A stretch of 41,209 nucleotides of DNA from Planctomycetales bacterium (GTDB lineage: Bacteria; Omnitrophota; Gorgyraeia; Zapsychrales; Zapsychraceae): assembly GCA_005239675.1 (NCBI GenBank), contig SBBO01000037.1:1-41209 (forward strand), given 5' to 3'. Position 1 is the first letter of the stretch; each line of letters opens with the position of its first letter. Below the pieces are notes generated by a model. It ran no database searches. It worked only from the letters and a program-made list of their open reading frames with translations, and was not told the DNA's origin. This document shows positions 25,074 through 32,937 of the stretch, in pieces. The position numbers were made by a program, and so were the translations under genes.

Positions 25074-27755
25074 TTATGAAATCATTGGATTTCGTTTGTG
25101 TGGATTGATGGCCAAATCTCTGGCTGCTTTTTTGACGAGGTCGGCTGTTATTTTGCCATGTTGATGGAGGGCGCCGAGGGTGGCGAAGATAATATGGCGC
25201 GTGTCCACTTCAAAGAAATCTCTTAAGGCCTTGCGACTGTCACTACGCCCGAACCCATCGGTCCCTAGCGATACCGAAGGCCCTGGTATCCACTTAGCGA
25301 TGGCATCGGGCATGGTTTTCATGTAATCCGAGGCAAAGACGAAGACATCCCCTCGCCCTTTTAAACATTGGGTGACATAGGGGATGCGTGGCTCTTCTAA
25401 GGGATTGAGCATGTTGCAGCGCTGGGTTTGTAGGGCATCACGATGTAGTTCGTTATAACTAGTAATACTCCAGACATCCGTTGCCACACGGTAATCTTTC
25501 TCTAAGATGTTTTGCGCCTCGAGGACTTGGTTCAGGATAGTCCCGCTGCCAAAGAGTTGTGCGCGTGCTAATCCCTTATTTTGGGTGGCTGGTTTCAATA
25601 GATACATCCCTTGAAGAATGCCTTCTTTGAGGCCTTCTGGCATTGGGGGCATTGCATAATTTTCGTTACCCACGCTCAGGTAATAAAAAATGTTTTCTTG
25701 CTTTTCGTACATTCGATAAATGCCGTTACGGATGATAACGGCGAGTTCAAAGGCAAAGGTGGGATCGTAGGTCACGATGTTCGGGACTGAGGAGAGTAAA
25801 AGATGGCTGTGACCATCCTGGTGCTGGAGGCCTTCACCGTTGAGGGTGGTGCGTCCGGCTGTGCCGCCGACCAAAAATCCACGGCAGCGGGAATCCGCCG
25901 CCGCCCAGATCAAATCCCCAACGCGTTGCGGTCCAAACATGGAATAATAAATGTAGAAGGGGATCGTATTGATTCCTTGGGTGGAATAGGCAGTGCCAGC
26001 GGCGATAAATGAAGATATGGCGCCAGCCTCGTTGATGCCTTCCTCGAGGATTTGGCCATTAACGGCCTCCTTGTAATAGAGGAGGCTGTCTTTGTCCACC
26101 GGCTCGTACAATTGTCCAACGTGAGAATAAATACCGCATTGACGAAAAAGTGCTTCCATGCCAAAGGTGCGGGCCTCATCAGGGATGATGGGGACAATTA
26201 ATGGGCCAATATCTTTATCCTTGAGTAGTTTTGTGAGGATGCGCACATAGGCCATGGTGGTCGAGACCTCCCGGCCATCAGTCCCTTTATAAAATTCATC
26301 AAATAGTTCTTCGCTAGGCGTTTGCAAAGGTTGGCTGGTTTCATGACGTGAAGGCATATACCCCCCCAGCGCCTTTCGGCGTTCATGGAGGTAAGTCATA
26401 ACCTCTGAGCGCGGATCAGGCTTGTAGAATGGTGTGCTGGCGACGTCCTTATCGGATATAGGGATGTTAAAGCGCGTACGGAAATTTTTTAATTCGTCTT
26501 CATTGAGCTTTTTTTGCTGATGGGTGATATTTTTTCCTTCACCGCTTTCTCCTAGGCCGTAGCCTTTGATAGTCTTGGCGAGAATGACCGTGGGACTCCC
26601 TTTAAAATTAACTGCAGCCTGGTAGGCGGCATAGACCTTGACTGGATCATGCCCCCCGCGGCGCAGGTTTTGGATATTTTCATCGCTTAGATGTTTAACC
26701 ATTTTAAGAAGCCGCGGATCGGTCCCAAAGAACTCTTTGCGGATATAGTCTCCTGAGGAAACAGAGTATTTCTGGTATTGTCCATCTAAGACCTCACCCA
26801 TGCGTTTAGCGAGGATGCCCTCCGTATCGTTTTCTAGCAAGGGATCCCAGTCCTCGCCCCAGATTAGCTTGATCACATTCCAGCGCGCACCGCGGAAGAT
26901 CGCCTCCAATTCTTGGATAATTTTACCGTTGCCACGCACTGGGCCATCAAGCCGTTGGAGGTTACAATTGATGACAAAAATGAGATTATCTAGGTGTTCC
27001 CGTGATGCCAAGTGGATCGCCCCTAGCGATTCTGGTTCATCAGACTCGCCATCCCCCATGAAGACCCATATCTTGGCATCGTCTTTAGGTTTGAGACCGC
27101 GGTCCGCAAGGTAACGCATGAATCGCGCCTGGTAAATACCCATTAAAGGGGCCAAGCCCATGGAGACCGTGGGAAACTGCCAGAAATTGGGCATGAGCCA
27201 AGGGTGGGGATAGGAAGAGAGCCCGTTTGTCTCTTGCAATTCTCGGCGAAAATTTTCCATATTTTGTTCGGTTAGTCGGCCCTCTAAAAACGCCCGTGAG
27301 TAGACACCGGGGGAGGCATGCCCTTGGAAATAAACGAAATCTCCACAGAAATCTTTAGTCCTAGCCCGAAAGAAATGGTTGAAGCCGACCTCAAAGAGTG
27401 TTGCTGCTGAGGCAAACGTTGAGATATGCCCCCCAATGCCATTTTCCACACGGTTGCCACGCACAACCATGGCCATCGCGTTCCAGCGGATGATGCTTTT
27501 AATCTGGCGTTCGATTTCACGATTGCCGGGATAGGGTGGTTGTTTGTTCTTGGGAATTGTATTGATATAAGGGGTATTGACCGTAAAAGGAAGGGTGACA
27601 CCGGCCTCTTGAGCACGGATTTGCAGTTGGTGGAGGATCTTGTGGGCTTGCTCCATGGAGCCATGTTTCAGGACATAATCGAGCGAGCTAAGCCACTCTT
27701 GGATCTCTATTTCTTCAACTTCGGAACCGGGACGTTGCAGATCATCTGGACTCAT
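25074..27755 (-). CDS. aceE: Pyruvate dehydrogenase E1, homodimeric type
   Basis: This 893-residue thiamine-diphosphate enzyme decarboxylates pyruvate and acetylates the lipoyl group of AceF. It is the single-chain E1 typical of Gram-negative bacteria and actinobacteria, not the alpha/beta type. The thiamine motif is GDGESDEPESLGAIHLASREHLDNLIFV...NCNLQRLDGPVRGNGKIIQELE. The C-terminal VSLGTDGFGRSDSRKALRDFFEVD is also characteristic. The length matches E. coli AceE (887). It is the first gene of the minus-strand operon, 39 bp before aceF. Confidence 0.97.
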   Translation of the reverse strand: MSPDDLQRPGSEVEEIEIQEWLSSLDYVLKHGSMEQAHKILHQLQIRAQEAGVTLPFTVNTPYINTIPKNKQPPYPGNREIERQIKSIIRWNAMAMVVRGNRVENGIGGHISTFASAATLFEVGFNHFFRARTKDFCGDFVYFQGHASPGVYSRAFLEGRLTEQNMENFRRELQETNGLSSYPHPWLMPNFWQFPTVSMGLAPLMGIYQARFMRYLADRGLKPKDDAKIWVFMGDGESDEPESLGAIHLASREHLDNLIFVINCNLQRLDGPVRGNGKIIQELEAIFRGARWNVIKLIWGEDWDPLLENDTEGILAKRMGEVLDGQYQKYSVSSGDYIRKEFFGTDPRLLKMVKHLSDENIQNLRRGGHDPVKVYAAYQAAVNFKGSPTVILAKTIKGYGLGESGEGKNITHQQKKLNEDELKNFRTRFNIPISDKDVASTPFYKPDPRSEVMTYLHERRKALGGYMPSRHETSQPLQTPSEELFDEFYKGTDGREVSTTMAYVRILTKLLKDKDIGPLIVPIIPDEARTFGMEALFRQCGIYSHVGQLYEPVDKDSLLYYKEAVNGQILEEGINEAGAISSFIAAGTAYSTQGINTIPFYIYYSMFGPQRVGDLIWAAADSRCRGFLVGGTAGRTTLNGEGLQHQDGHSHLLLSSVPNIVTYDPTFAFELAVIIRNGIYRMYEKQENIFYYLSVGNENYAMPPMPEGLKEGILQGMYLLKPATQNKGLARAQLFGSGTILNQVLEAQNILEKDYRVATDVWSITSYNELHRDALQTQRCNMLNPLEEPRIPYVTQCLKGRGDVFVFASDYMKTMPDAIAKWIPGPSVSLGTDGFGRSDSRKALRDFFEVDTRHIIFATLGALHQHGKITADLVKKAARDLAINPHKRNPMIS

Positions 27756-27834
27756 CTATATTCCTTTGGATAAGCGAGGCATCGTCTTCACCATTAGTAG
27801 TAGGGGTGCGACCCAACGCCCATATTGGGGAGTT

Positions 27835-27863
27835 ATTCTATTATGCTTTGAGGTTCTGCGCAA
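27835..27863 (-). promoter_or_regulatory. Possible aceE promoter
   Basis: Read on the minus strand, TTGCGC (27858-27863) and TAGAAT (27835-27840, 5/6 match) are 17 bp apart, about 80 bp before the aceE start. The -35 box is poor, so the site may depend on an activator or be spurious. Confidence 0.3.
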
Positions 27864-27977
27864 GGATATTTTACGGTTCTGTCTCAAGCCAAAATAGAAA
27901 TGTCCAGATTTTGCGGTTTTGCGGTTCTATCTGTTTTAGGTGTTTTTCTGTATTTTTAATCTAGGCGCATTTCATGG

Positions 27978-28007
27978 TTGAATGTGGGATGTTTTATGGT
28001 AGCATAA
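27978..28007 (+). promoter_or_regulatory. Possible promoter giving a very short leader for the 28012 gene
   Basis: TTGAAT (27978-27983) is followed after 16 bp by TAGCAT (28000-28005), or after 18 bp by GCATAA (28002-28007). The ATG at 28012 is only about 5-7 bases past the -10 box and no Shine-Dalgarno is present, so the mRNA would be leaderless or nearly so. Confidence 0.4.
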
Positions 28008-28011
28008 CCCT

Positions 28012-28968
28012 ATGCTCGATCAATTCATTAAATGTAAGAAAGGCTTGGCGCTGATGATAATGACCATATGGTTAGTGGTTGTCTCTGAGACCAGGGCCTA
28101 TCCTGAGGAAATGACCGTTGGTCGAAATTCTCCTAAGAAATTTCAGATTCTTTCAGTCACTAGAGATTCAGGCAGCCGCGTGTCGGGTGGTTCAGTGCCA
28201 TTTATCATGAAACTTGTCAATAATCGTTTTCGTCTCTATTATTGTGGCAGGGGTGGGATCCTCTCTGCGATTTCATCGGATGGTCTTAGCTTTGAACCAG
28301 AAGAGGGGGCTAGGATTAGGGGGGACTTTGAGAGCGAGTTTGAGCAAGTGGTGTGCGATCCCACGCTGGTTAAACTTCCGGATGGCCGAGTCCGGATGTA
28401 TTACAAAGGCGCGGATACCCCTCATGGCGGGCCGGGCCAAGCGATCCATAAAATTTTCTCTGCTATTTCTGCAGATGGTTTGAAGTTTCAAAAAGAAGGA
28501 GTAAGGGTAGACTCTGAGACCAGCGGTGATCAAGGCTGGGCCTCAGTGCCGGAGGCGGTCCTGCTCCCTGATGGACGGGTCAGGCTTTACTTTGTAACGG
28601 GTGATTTCTCAAGCAATGGTCTCATGGCCATGACCGCATCCGATGGTCTCAATTTTAAAGAACGTAGAGGCGTAAATCTTAGCAGCGTCGTTGATCCCGC
28701 CATTGTTTTACTTGCCGATGGCACATATCTACTGTTGGCGGCTGTGATCGATGAGCGATTTGCGCCATATCGGGCCAGAGGTCTTTATTTATTTACTTCT
28801 CAAGACGGCTTTAATTTCGACAATGAAACACTATTGCTAGAAGAAGTTGGCGTTTTTGATCCAACGGGTGTCTTATTCAATGACAAGACGCTTCGGATCT
28901 ATTACGGGCAAGGCCTGCCCCCAGAACCACCAGAAACTAGAAGCATAACGGTTCAGTTTAGCTATTAA
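28012..28968 (+). CDS. Secreted GH43/GH32-like beta-propeller protein
   Basis: This 318-residue protein has a signal peptide (positive residues, then ALMIMTIWLVVVSETRA, with likely cleavage near residue 29). The mature part consists of repeated blades. S-x-DGL-x-F recurs at SSDGLSFEP, SADGLKFQK, ASDGLNFKE and SQDGFNFDN, interleaved with LPDGRVRMYYKG, LPDGRVRLYFVTG and TLRIYYGQG. This is the five-bladed propeller of the arabinanase/invertase clan. Catalytic acids cannot be assigned with confidence, so it may be a carbohydrate-binding or inactive member. It stands alone, divergent from aceE, and is followed by a repeat block. Confidence 0.72.
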   Translation: MLDQFIKCKKGLALMIMTIWLVVVSETRAYPEEMTVGRNSPKKFQILSVTRDSGSRVSGGSVPFIMKLVNNRFRLYYCGRGGILSAISSDGLSFEPEEGARIRGDFESEFEQVVCDPTLVKLPDGRVRMYYKGADTPHGGPGQAIHKIFSAISADGLKFQKEGVRVDSETSGDQGWASVPEAVLLPDGRVRLYFVTGDFSSNGLMAMTASDGLNFKERRGVNLSSVVDPAIVLLADGTYLLLAAVIDERFAPYRARGLYLFTSQDGFNFDNETLLLEEVGVFDPTGVLFNDKTLRIYYGQGLPPEPPETRSITVQFSY

Positions 28969-28978
28969 TTTCCAGCCA

Positions 28979-29056
28979 ATTCATCCCTTGGTATTTGATC
29001 CTTACTGATTCATCCAGGGGTATTTGATCCCTGCTGATTCATCTTGAGTATTTGAT
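28979..29056. repeat. 29-bp tandem repeat, about 2.7 copies
   Basis: ATTCATC begins at 28979, 29008 and 29037, exactly 29 bp apart. Each is followed by a variable part and GTATTTGAT. The third copy runs into the next block. Read on the minus strand, the unit contains GATGAATCA and GCAGGGAT, the same words as the 54-bp repeats at 29057-29212, so this is the same element family in inverted orientation. There are no unique spacers, so it is not a CRISPR array. Confidence 0.75.
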
Positions 29057-29212
29057 AGTACAAGATGAATCAAAACGCAGGGATTGTCCACCACTGCCGT
29101 GGTGGACAATAGTACAGGATGAATCAAAGCGCAGGGATTGTTCGCTGCTTCTGCGGCGAACAATAGTACAGGATAAACCAAGGCAGGGGTCGCCGCGACT
29201 AGCGGCGAGAAA
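29057..29212 (+). repeat. 54-bp tandem repeat with a compensated hairpin in each copy
   Basis: Copies start AGTACA at 29057, 29111 and 29165. The first two are exactly 54 bp and share AGTACA-x-GATGAATCAAA-x-CGCAGGGATTGT. Each ends in a hairpin of different sequence. In copy 1 TTGTCCACCA/TGGTGGACAA is a perfect 10-bp stem. In copy 2 ATTGTTCGCTGC/GCGGCGAACAAT is 12 bp with one wobble. In copy 3 TCGCCGC/GCGGCGA is a perfect 7-bp stem with loop GACTA. Both arms change together between copies. The third hairpin is the same palindrome found at 8193-8211. The block ends 10 bp before the PfkB start codon. Confidence 0.85.
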
Positions 29213-29222
29213 GGGTTTTTCA

Positions 29223-30125
29223 ATGGCACTGATTGCCCTAGGCACCATTGCGTTGGATAATATTAAGACGGATGCGGGCGTGCGCTGCAATTTGCTGGGT
29301 GGGTCAGCGACACATTTTGCCATGAGCGCGCGGCTTTTTACCAAGGTGCATTTAGTTGGTATTGTCGGCCACGATTTTCCTGTAAGGTACATTCGGTTCT
29401 TGCATCGGAAAGGAATCGATCTCACCTCGGTCACGACCCATCACGAGAAAACATTTCGCTGGGCGGGTGAATATAAGAAAGCGGATTACAACAATGCCAT
29501 TACACTTGCAACTGAGCTGGGGGTATTGTTGAATTATGCGCCCCGCATTGCTGACCACCAGCGCCATATCCCCCATGTATTCCTGGCCAATATCGACCCT
29601 GATATTCAGATGCAGCTATTGAATATGCTAGGGCATCCGCGTTTGATTGGCCTGGATAGCATGAACCTGTGGATTCAGCGCAAGAAAAAGTCATTACTAC
29701 GTTTGATGAAAAAGGTGGATTTATTCGTTGCCAATGATGGTGAGGCGCGCAGCCTGTCAGGAGAAAATAATCTGATCCGCGCGGCTAGACGGCTACGTCG
29801 GCTTGGACCGGAGCTGATTGTGATCAAAAAAGGCGAACACGGGGTCCTGTTCTATTGTGACCGGTTTATGTTTTCTTTTCCGGCTTATCCTATTGAGCGT
29901 GTCATCGACCCGACGGGTGCGGGTGATACCTTTGCCGGTGGATTGCTAGGGTATTTAAGCCGAACGAGACGCCAGGGCGTCAAGGAGCTTAAGAAAGCGG
30001 TTCTCTACGCGACGACAGTCGCATCATTTAATGTTGAGGGCTTTGGAATGAGTCGAACATCTACGCTGACCCTAGCGCAGGTCAATCAAAGAATGCAGCG
30101 CCTGCTTCGTTTTATGGGCCATTAA
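29223..30125 (+). CDS. PfkB-family carbohydrate/nucleoside kinase
   Basis: This 300-residue ribokinase-fold enzyme starts ALIALGTIALDNI and has the early glycine pair GGSATHFAMSARLF. IVIKKGEHGVLFY follows, and the C-terminal signature DPTGAGDTFAGGLLGYL carries the catalytic Asp and anion hole. The substrate cannot be read from sequence. An upstream frame is open as far as 29052, but those codons come from the tandem repeats, so ATG 29223 is the natural start. The GTTTTTC region just before it holds no good ribosome-binding site. It is followed after 8 bp by a small membrane-protein gene. Confidence 0.88.
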   Translation: MALIALGTIALDNIKTDAGVRCNLLGGSATHFAMSARLFTKVHLVGIVGHDFPVRYIRFLHRKGIDLTSVTTHHEKTFRWAGEYKKADYNNAITLATELGVLLNYAPRIADHQRHIPHVFLANIDPDIQMQLLNMLGHPRLIGLDSMNLWIQRKKKSLLRLMKKVDLFVANDGEARSLSGENNLIRAARRLRRLGPELIVIKKGEHGVLFYCDRFMFSFPAYPIERVIDPTGAGDTFAGGLLGYLSRTRRQGVKELKKAVLYATTVASFNVEGFGMSRTSTLTLAQVNQRMQRLLRFMGH

Positions 30126-30133
30126 GGAACATT

Positions 30134-30415
30134 ATGGAGACATCGGTCATTAAGATCATAGGGATCATCACGGCCTGCATCCTTCCTTTATTTAATATTC
30201 CGCTTATCTGGCGTATCGTGCATAGAAAGTCGTCGCAGGATATTAGCCTGGCCTGGGCGCTAGGGGTGTGGGTCTGTCTACTCTTTATGGCACCATCGGG
30301 ATTTACCTCAGAAGATATTGTTTGGCGAATCTTTAGTTATATAAATTTTTTATTTTTTACTTGTGTGGTCGGCGTTGTCTTAAGATATAGAAATGGACCA
30401 AGGACAAAAAAATAA
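30134..30415 (+). CDS. Small PQ-loop/SemiSWEET-like membrane protein
   Basis: This 93-residue protein has three hydrophobic helices (about residues 5-25, 40-57 and 65-86). The segment PLIWRIVHRKSSQDISLAWALG matches the PQ-loop/SemiSWEET pattern P-x-I/W-x-x-I-x-x-KSS-x-D-I-S. SemiSWEETs are three-helix units that dimerise to move small sugars. The proline of the PQ dipeptide is kept but the glutamine is not, so transport is inferred only. It overlaps the start of era by 23 bp. Confidence 0.68.
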   Translation: METSVIKIIGIITACILPLFNIPLIWRIVHRKSSQDISLAWALGVWVCLLFMAPSGFTSEDIVWRIFSYINFLFFTCVVGVVLRYRNGPRTKK

Positions 30416-31328
30416 TAGTAATCAGCGGCATCGCTGCGGGGTCGTGTCCATCGTTGGCAGGCCCAATGTGGGCAAGTCCACCCTATTGAATTGTATCCTC
30501 AAGGAGAAGGTAACCATCGTCTCTGCGGTGCCGCAGACAACCCGCCATCAGATCCGGGGCATATATAATGATGAACGCGGACAGATCGTCTTCATCGATA
30601 CCCCTGGCCTTCGCGTGGGTCGAGATAAACTTGATAAATTTATGAACAAATCTTCGGTTGGGACGCTCGATGATGCAGATTGCATCATCTATCTGGTCGA
30701 TACCAGCCGTCGGGTAGGGACAGAAGAAGGATACGCCTGCGGTCAATTGGCTGGCGTCAAGGCCCCGGTTATTTTAGGATTCAATAAAATTGATCTTAAA
30801 GGGAAATATCTGGCGGATTATATCGCCTTGTGGGAGAAGGCCAAGGGCAAGACGGTTCAAGAGATGAAGGGAATGACGCTCTTGGCCTTGTCCGGTAAGA
30901 ACGGGACGAATGTGACGAAATTGATTGATATCATTTTCGATTGTCTACCCGAAGGGCCAGCCCTCTATCCCCCGGAGGTGATTTGTGACATGCCCCAGAA
31001 GCTCGCCTTGGCGGACATTATTCGTGAAAAGTTGTTTGAATTAATGAAGGAGGAAGTTCCTCATGCGTTAAGCGTGGTGGTCGAGTGTTTGGAGCCAAGA
31101 CGTAACAAAGTCACCCACATCAAGGCCCTAATTTTGGTTGAACGCGAGACGCAAAAAGAGATCGTCATTGGTCGTGGCGGTCATGTCCTTAAAACAGCCG
31201 GGACCTTGGCCAGAAAAGAACTTGAAGGGCTTTTGGAGACTAAAGTCTTCCTGGAGTTGTATGTCAAGGTGCAGCAGCAATGGCGCAATGATGATACGTT
31301 GTTATACGATTTAGGATACGCGCCGTAA
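30393..31328 (+). CDS. era: GTPase Era
   Basis: This 311-residue Era binds the 3' end of 16S rRNA during 30S assembly. The G1 loop GRPNVGKST is at residues 22-30, followed by QTTRHQIRGI (G2), DTPGL (G3) and NKIDL (G4). The C-terminal KH domain has EIVIGRGGHVLKTAG. The N-terminus has about 15 extra residues before the G domain. It overlaps the preceding membrane-protein gene. Confidence 0.96.
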   Translation: MDQGQKNNSNQRHRCGVVSIVGRPNVGKSTLLNCILKEKVTIVSAVPQTTRHQIRGIYNDERGQIVFIDTPGLRVGRDKLDKFMNKSSVGTLDDADCIIYLVDTSRRVGTEEGYACGQLAGVKAPVILGFNKIDLKGKYLADYIALWEKAKGKTVQEMKGMTLLALSGKNGTNVTKLIDIIFDCLPEGPALYPPEVICDMPQKLALADIIREKLFELMKEEVPHALSVVVECLEPRRNKVTHIKALILVERETQKEIVIGRGGHVLKTAGTLARKELEGLLETKVFLELYVKVQQQWRNDDTLLYDLGYAP

Positions 31329-31428
31329 CTGTTGGGCGGGCAAGACATCGCATACTTCAAGGAGCGCGAGATTTGCAACAACTGTATTATTGGGGAGATG
31401 CGTTGAAATCTGGCAGGTAGTTTTTACA

Positions 31429-32088
31429 ATGCCCAGGATTCTTACCGTTCAGCAAATTCAGGATTTGGATAAAGCCGCCATCGAGCGTTACGGCATTTCG
31501 TCTCTTGTCTTAATGGAAAACGCGGGGCGCGCCGTAGCCCAAGAAGTAAAAAAGTCCTTGTGTCGCCATAGGCATTCGATTGTATGCGTGGTGTGCGGTT
31601 TGGGCAACAATGCCGGTGATGGATTAGTCGCCGCGCGGCATCTGATCAATGCCGGTATCGACACGAAGATATTTTGTGTAGGCAAGATTAACCGGCTCAA
31701 AGAGGATGCAGCGATTAATGGCGCGATTCTAAAGAAGGCGCGGTATCCTATCCGGGAAATCGCCAAGCCGCATGCCCCATTTGTGCGGGATATCACCCAT
31801 GCTGATTGTGTGGTCGACGCTATTTTTGGCATTGGGCTTAACCGAGAAATTGTCGAACCGTTTCGTGGCGTTATTGAAACGATCAACCGTCAAGCGAAAT
31901 ACATCATTGCCGTTGATATTCCCTCTGGGCTTGATGGAACGAACGGCCGTATTTACGGTGTCTGCATTAAAGCGGATAAGACGGTGACCTTTAGTTTCCC
32001 TAAAAAAGGTTTCTTTAAAAATCACGGGCCGCGACAAACCGGAAAGGTCATCGTCGTCGATATTGGGATCCCTATGAGCATCTCATGA
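31429..32088 (+). CDS. nnrE: NAD(P)H-hydrate epimerase (YjeF N-terminal domain)
   Basis: This protein of about 219 residues starts at ATG 31429 (PRILTVQQIQDLDKAAIERYGIS). It keeps LMENAGRAVAQEV, VVCGLGNNAGDGLVAARHL, DCVVDAIFGIGLNREI and VDIPSGLDG, the signatures of the epimerase that repairs damaged NAD(P)HX. The dehydratase domain (NnrD) fused in many bacteria is absent here and not seen nearby. An alternative in-frame ATG at 31390 would add 13 residues without family support. It overlaps nth by 4 bp. Confidence 0.93.
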   Translation: MPRILTVQQIQDLDKAAIERYGISSLVLMENAGRAVAQEVKKSLCRHRHSIVCVVCGLGNNAGDGLVAARHLINAGIDTKIFCVGKINRLKEDAAINGAILKKARYPIREIAKPHAPFVRDITHADCVVDAIFGIGLNREIVEPFRGVIETINRQAKYIIAVDIPSGLDGTNGRIYGVCIKADKTVTFSFPKKGFFKNHGPRQTGKVIVVDIGIPMSIS

Positions 32089-32750
32089 CAGTATCCAGTC
32101 GGAACATAGATCAAGTCATCGCTATTTTAAAGCAGGAGATGAGCGATCTCCCGGATCCCTCCGTCACGTTGGTCGGCAAAAAATGGCAAGATCCTTTTCT
32201 GGTTTTGATTTCTTGTATCTTGAGCCTGCGGACCAAAGATGCAACAACCCTTTCGGCAGCAGAGCGGTTGTTTCAGGTGGCCACTACCCCTGAGCGTATG
32301 GTGAAATTGCAACCACACACCATTGAGCAGCTCATTTATCCCGTAGGGTTTTATCGTACCAAGGCGCGCACAATCTTAGGGGTTTGCCGGGATATACTCG
32401 AAAAATTCAATGGAGAGGTTCCCCACACCTTAGAGATATTGTTGACGATGAAGGGGGTGGGACGTAAGACCGCTAATCTGGTATTGACGGAAGGGTTTGG
32501 ATTGCTGGGAGTCTGTGTAGATACCCACGTGCATCGCATTTCTAATCGCTTGGGCTATGTGCATACCAAGACCCCTCATGAAACCGAGATGGCGCTGCGG
32601 GAAAAGTTACCTGTCCGATATTGGCTGGATTACAATGCCCTTTTGGTCACTTGGGGACAAAATATTTGTAAGCCCATTTCTCCTTTCTGTTCACGCTGCG
32701 GCGTTCGAGGATATTGTGCGCGTAGAGGCGTTGGCCGTCAGCATCGTTAA
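32085..32750 (+). CDS. nth: Endonuclease III
   Basis: This 221-residue base-excision-repair glycosylase/AP lyase acts on oxidised pyrimidines. The helix-hairpin-helix KGVGRKTANLVL holds catalytic Lys128, and Asp146 in VDTHVHR follows 18 residues later as in E. coli (K120/D138). The 4Fe-4S cluster ligands are C-x6-C-x2-C-x5-C near the C-terminus. Start ATGA overlaps nnrE. Confidence 0.96.
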   Translation: MTVSSRNIDQVIAILKQEMSDLPDPSVTLVGKKWQDPFLVLISCILSLRTKDATTLSAAERLFQVATTPERMVKLQPHTIEQLIYPVGFYRTKARTILGVCRDILEKFNGEVPHTLEILLTMKGVGRKTANLVLTEGFGLLGVCVDTHVHRISNRLGYVHTKTPHETEMALREKLPVRYWLDYNALLVTWGQNICKPISPFCSRCGVRGYCARRGVGRQHR

Positions 32751-32788
32751 AAATTTAATAAATTTTTTATAAAGATTTTTTAAAATTC

Positions 32789-32817
32789 TTGACTTTCTTT
32801 TCCTTGCATGATAAAAA
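32789..32817 (+). promoter_or_regulatory. Promoter of the ligase-aminomutase unit
   Basis: TTGACT (5/6) at 32789-32794 and TAAAAA (4/6) at 32812-32817 are 17 bp apart in a very AT-rich gap after nth. Transcription would start near 32824, giving a leader of about 105 bases. Confidence 0.42.
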
Positions 32818-32871
32818 AATATTATTATAGTTTTAAAAAATCTTTGTTGTACAAAAGGAGAATTAAATAAA

Positions 32872-32937
32872 TTGAAAATAAATAAGGAAAAAGGGGCCCA
32901 GGGAGACGGGTTCCTTTTTTTTGTGCACCATGGGTAA
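32872..32937 (+). CDS. Possible 21-codon leader peptide
   Basis: A TTG start 11 bases after AAGGAG (32855-32860) opens a 21-codon frame beginning MKINKEKGAQGDGF. It crosses a terminator-like hairpin and stops at TAA 32935-32937, inside the start of the ligase gene. The Shine-Dalgarno here is much better than anything in front of the ligase ATG. Translation is not proven and the spacing is long. Confidence 0.3.
   Translation: MKINKEKGAQGDGFLFFVHHG
32883..32922 (+). terminator. Terminator-like hairpin just before the ligase start codon
   Basis: AAGGAA pairs with TTCCTT, and inner CCC with GGG around the loop AGGGAGAC, followed at once by a run of T (to 32922). It lies inside the leader, 8 bp before the ATG, where an attenuator would be expected. 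The outer stem has a 7-base bulge, so stability is moderate. Confidence 0.4.

Noticed and set aside
24529-25164. Open frame of 211 codons on the plus strand antisense to aceF
   Set aside because: It lies entirely opposite well-conserved aceF/aceE codons, and its product is Ser/Ile-rich without any recognisable domain, as expected of a shadow frame.
28979-29212. CRISPR array
   Set aside because: The units are directly tandem with 29- and 54-bp periods, there are no unique spacers, and no cas genes occur in the window.
29052-29222. In-frame 57-codon N-terminal extension of the PfkB gene
   Set aside because: The codons come from the 54-bp tandem repeats (54 is a multiple of 3, so the frame stays open by arithmetic). 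The family N-terminus begins at ATG 29223.
32789-32810. Sigma-54 promoter (TTGCA at the -12 position)
   Set aside because: The -24 GG element is missing; the same bases fit a sigma-70 -35 box with 17-bp spacing better.
32824-32929. Lysine riboswitch ahead of the ligase-kamA genes
   Set aside because: The leader is only about 105 bases and very AT-rich. The large multi-helix L-box cannot fit and no L-box motif is seen.
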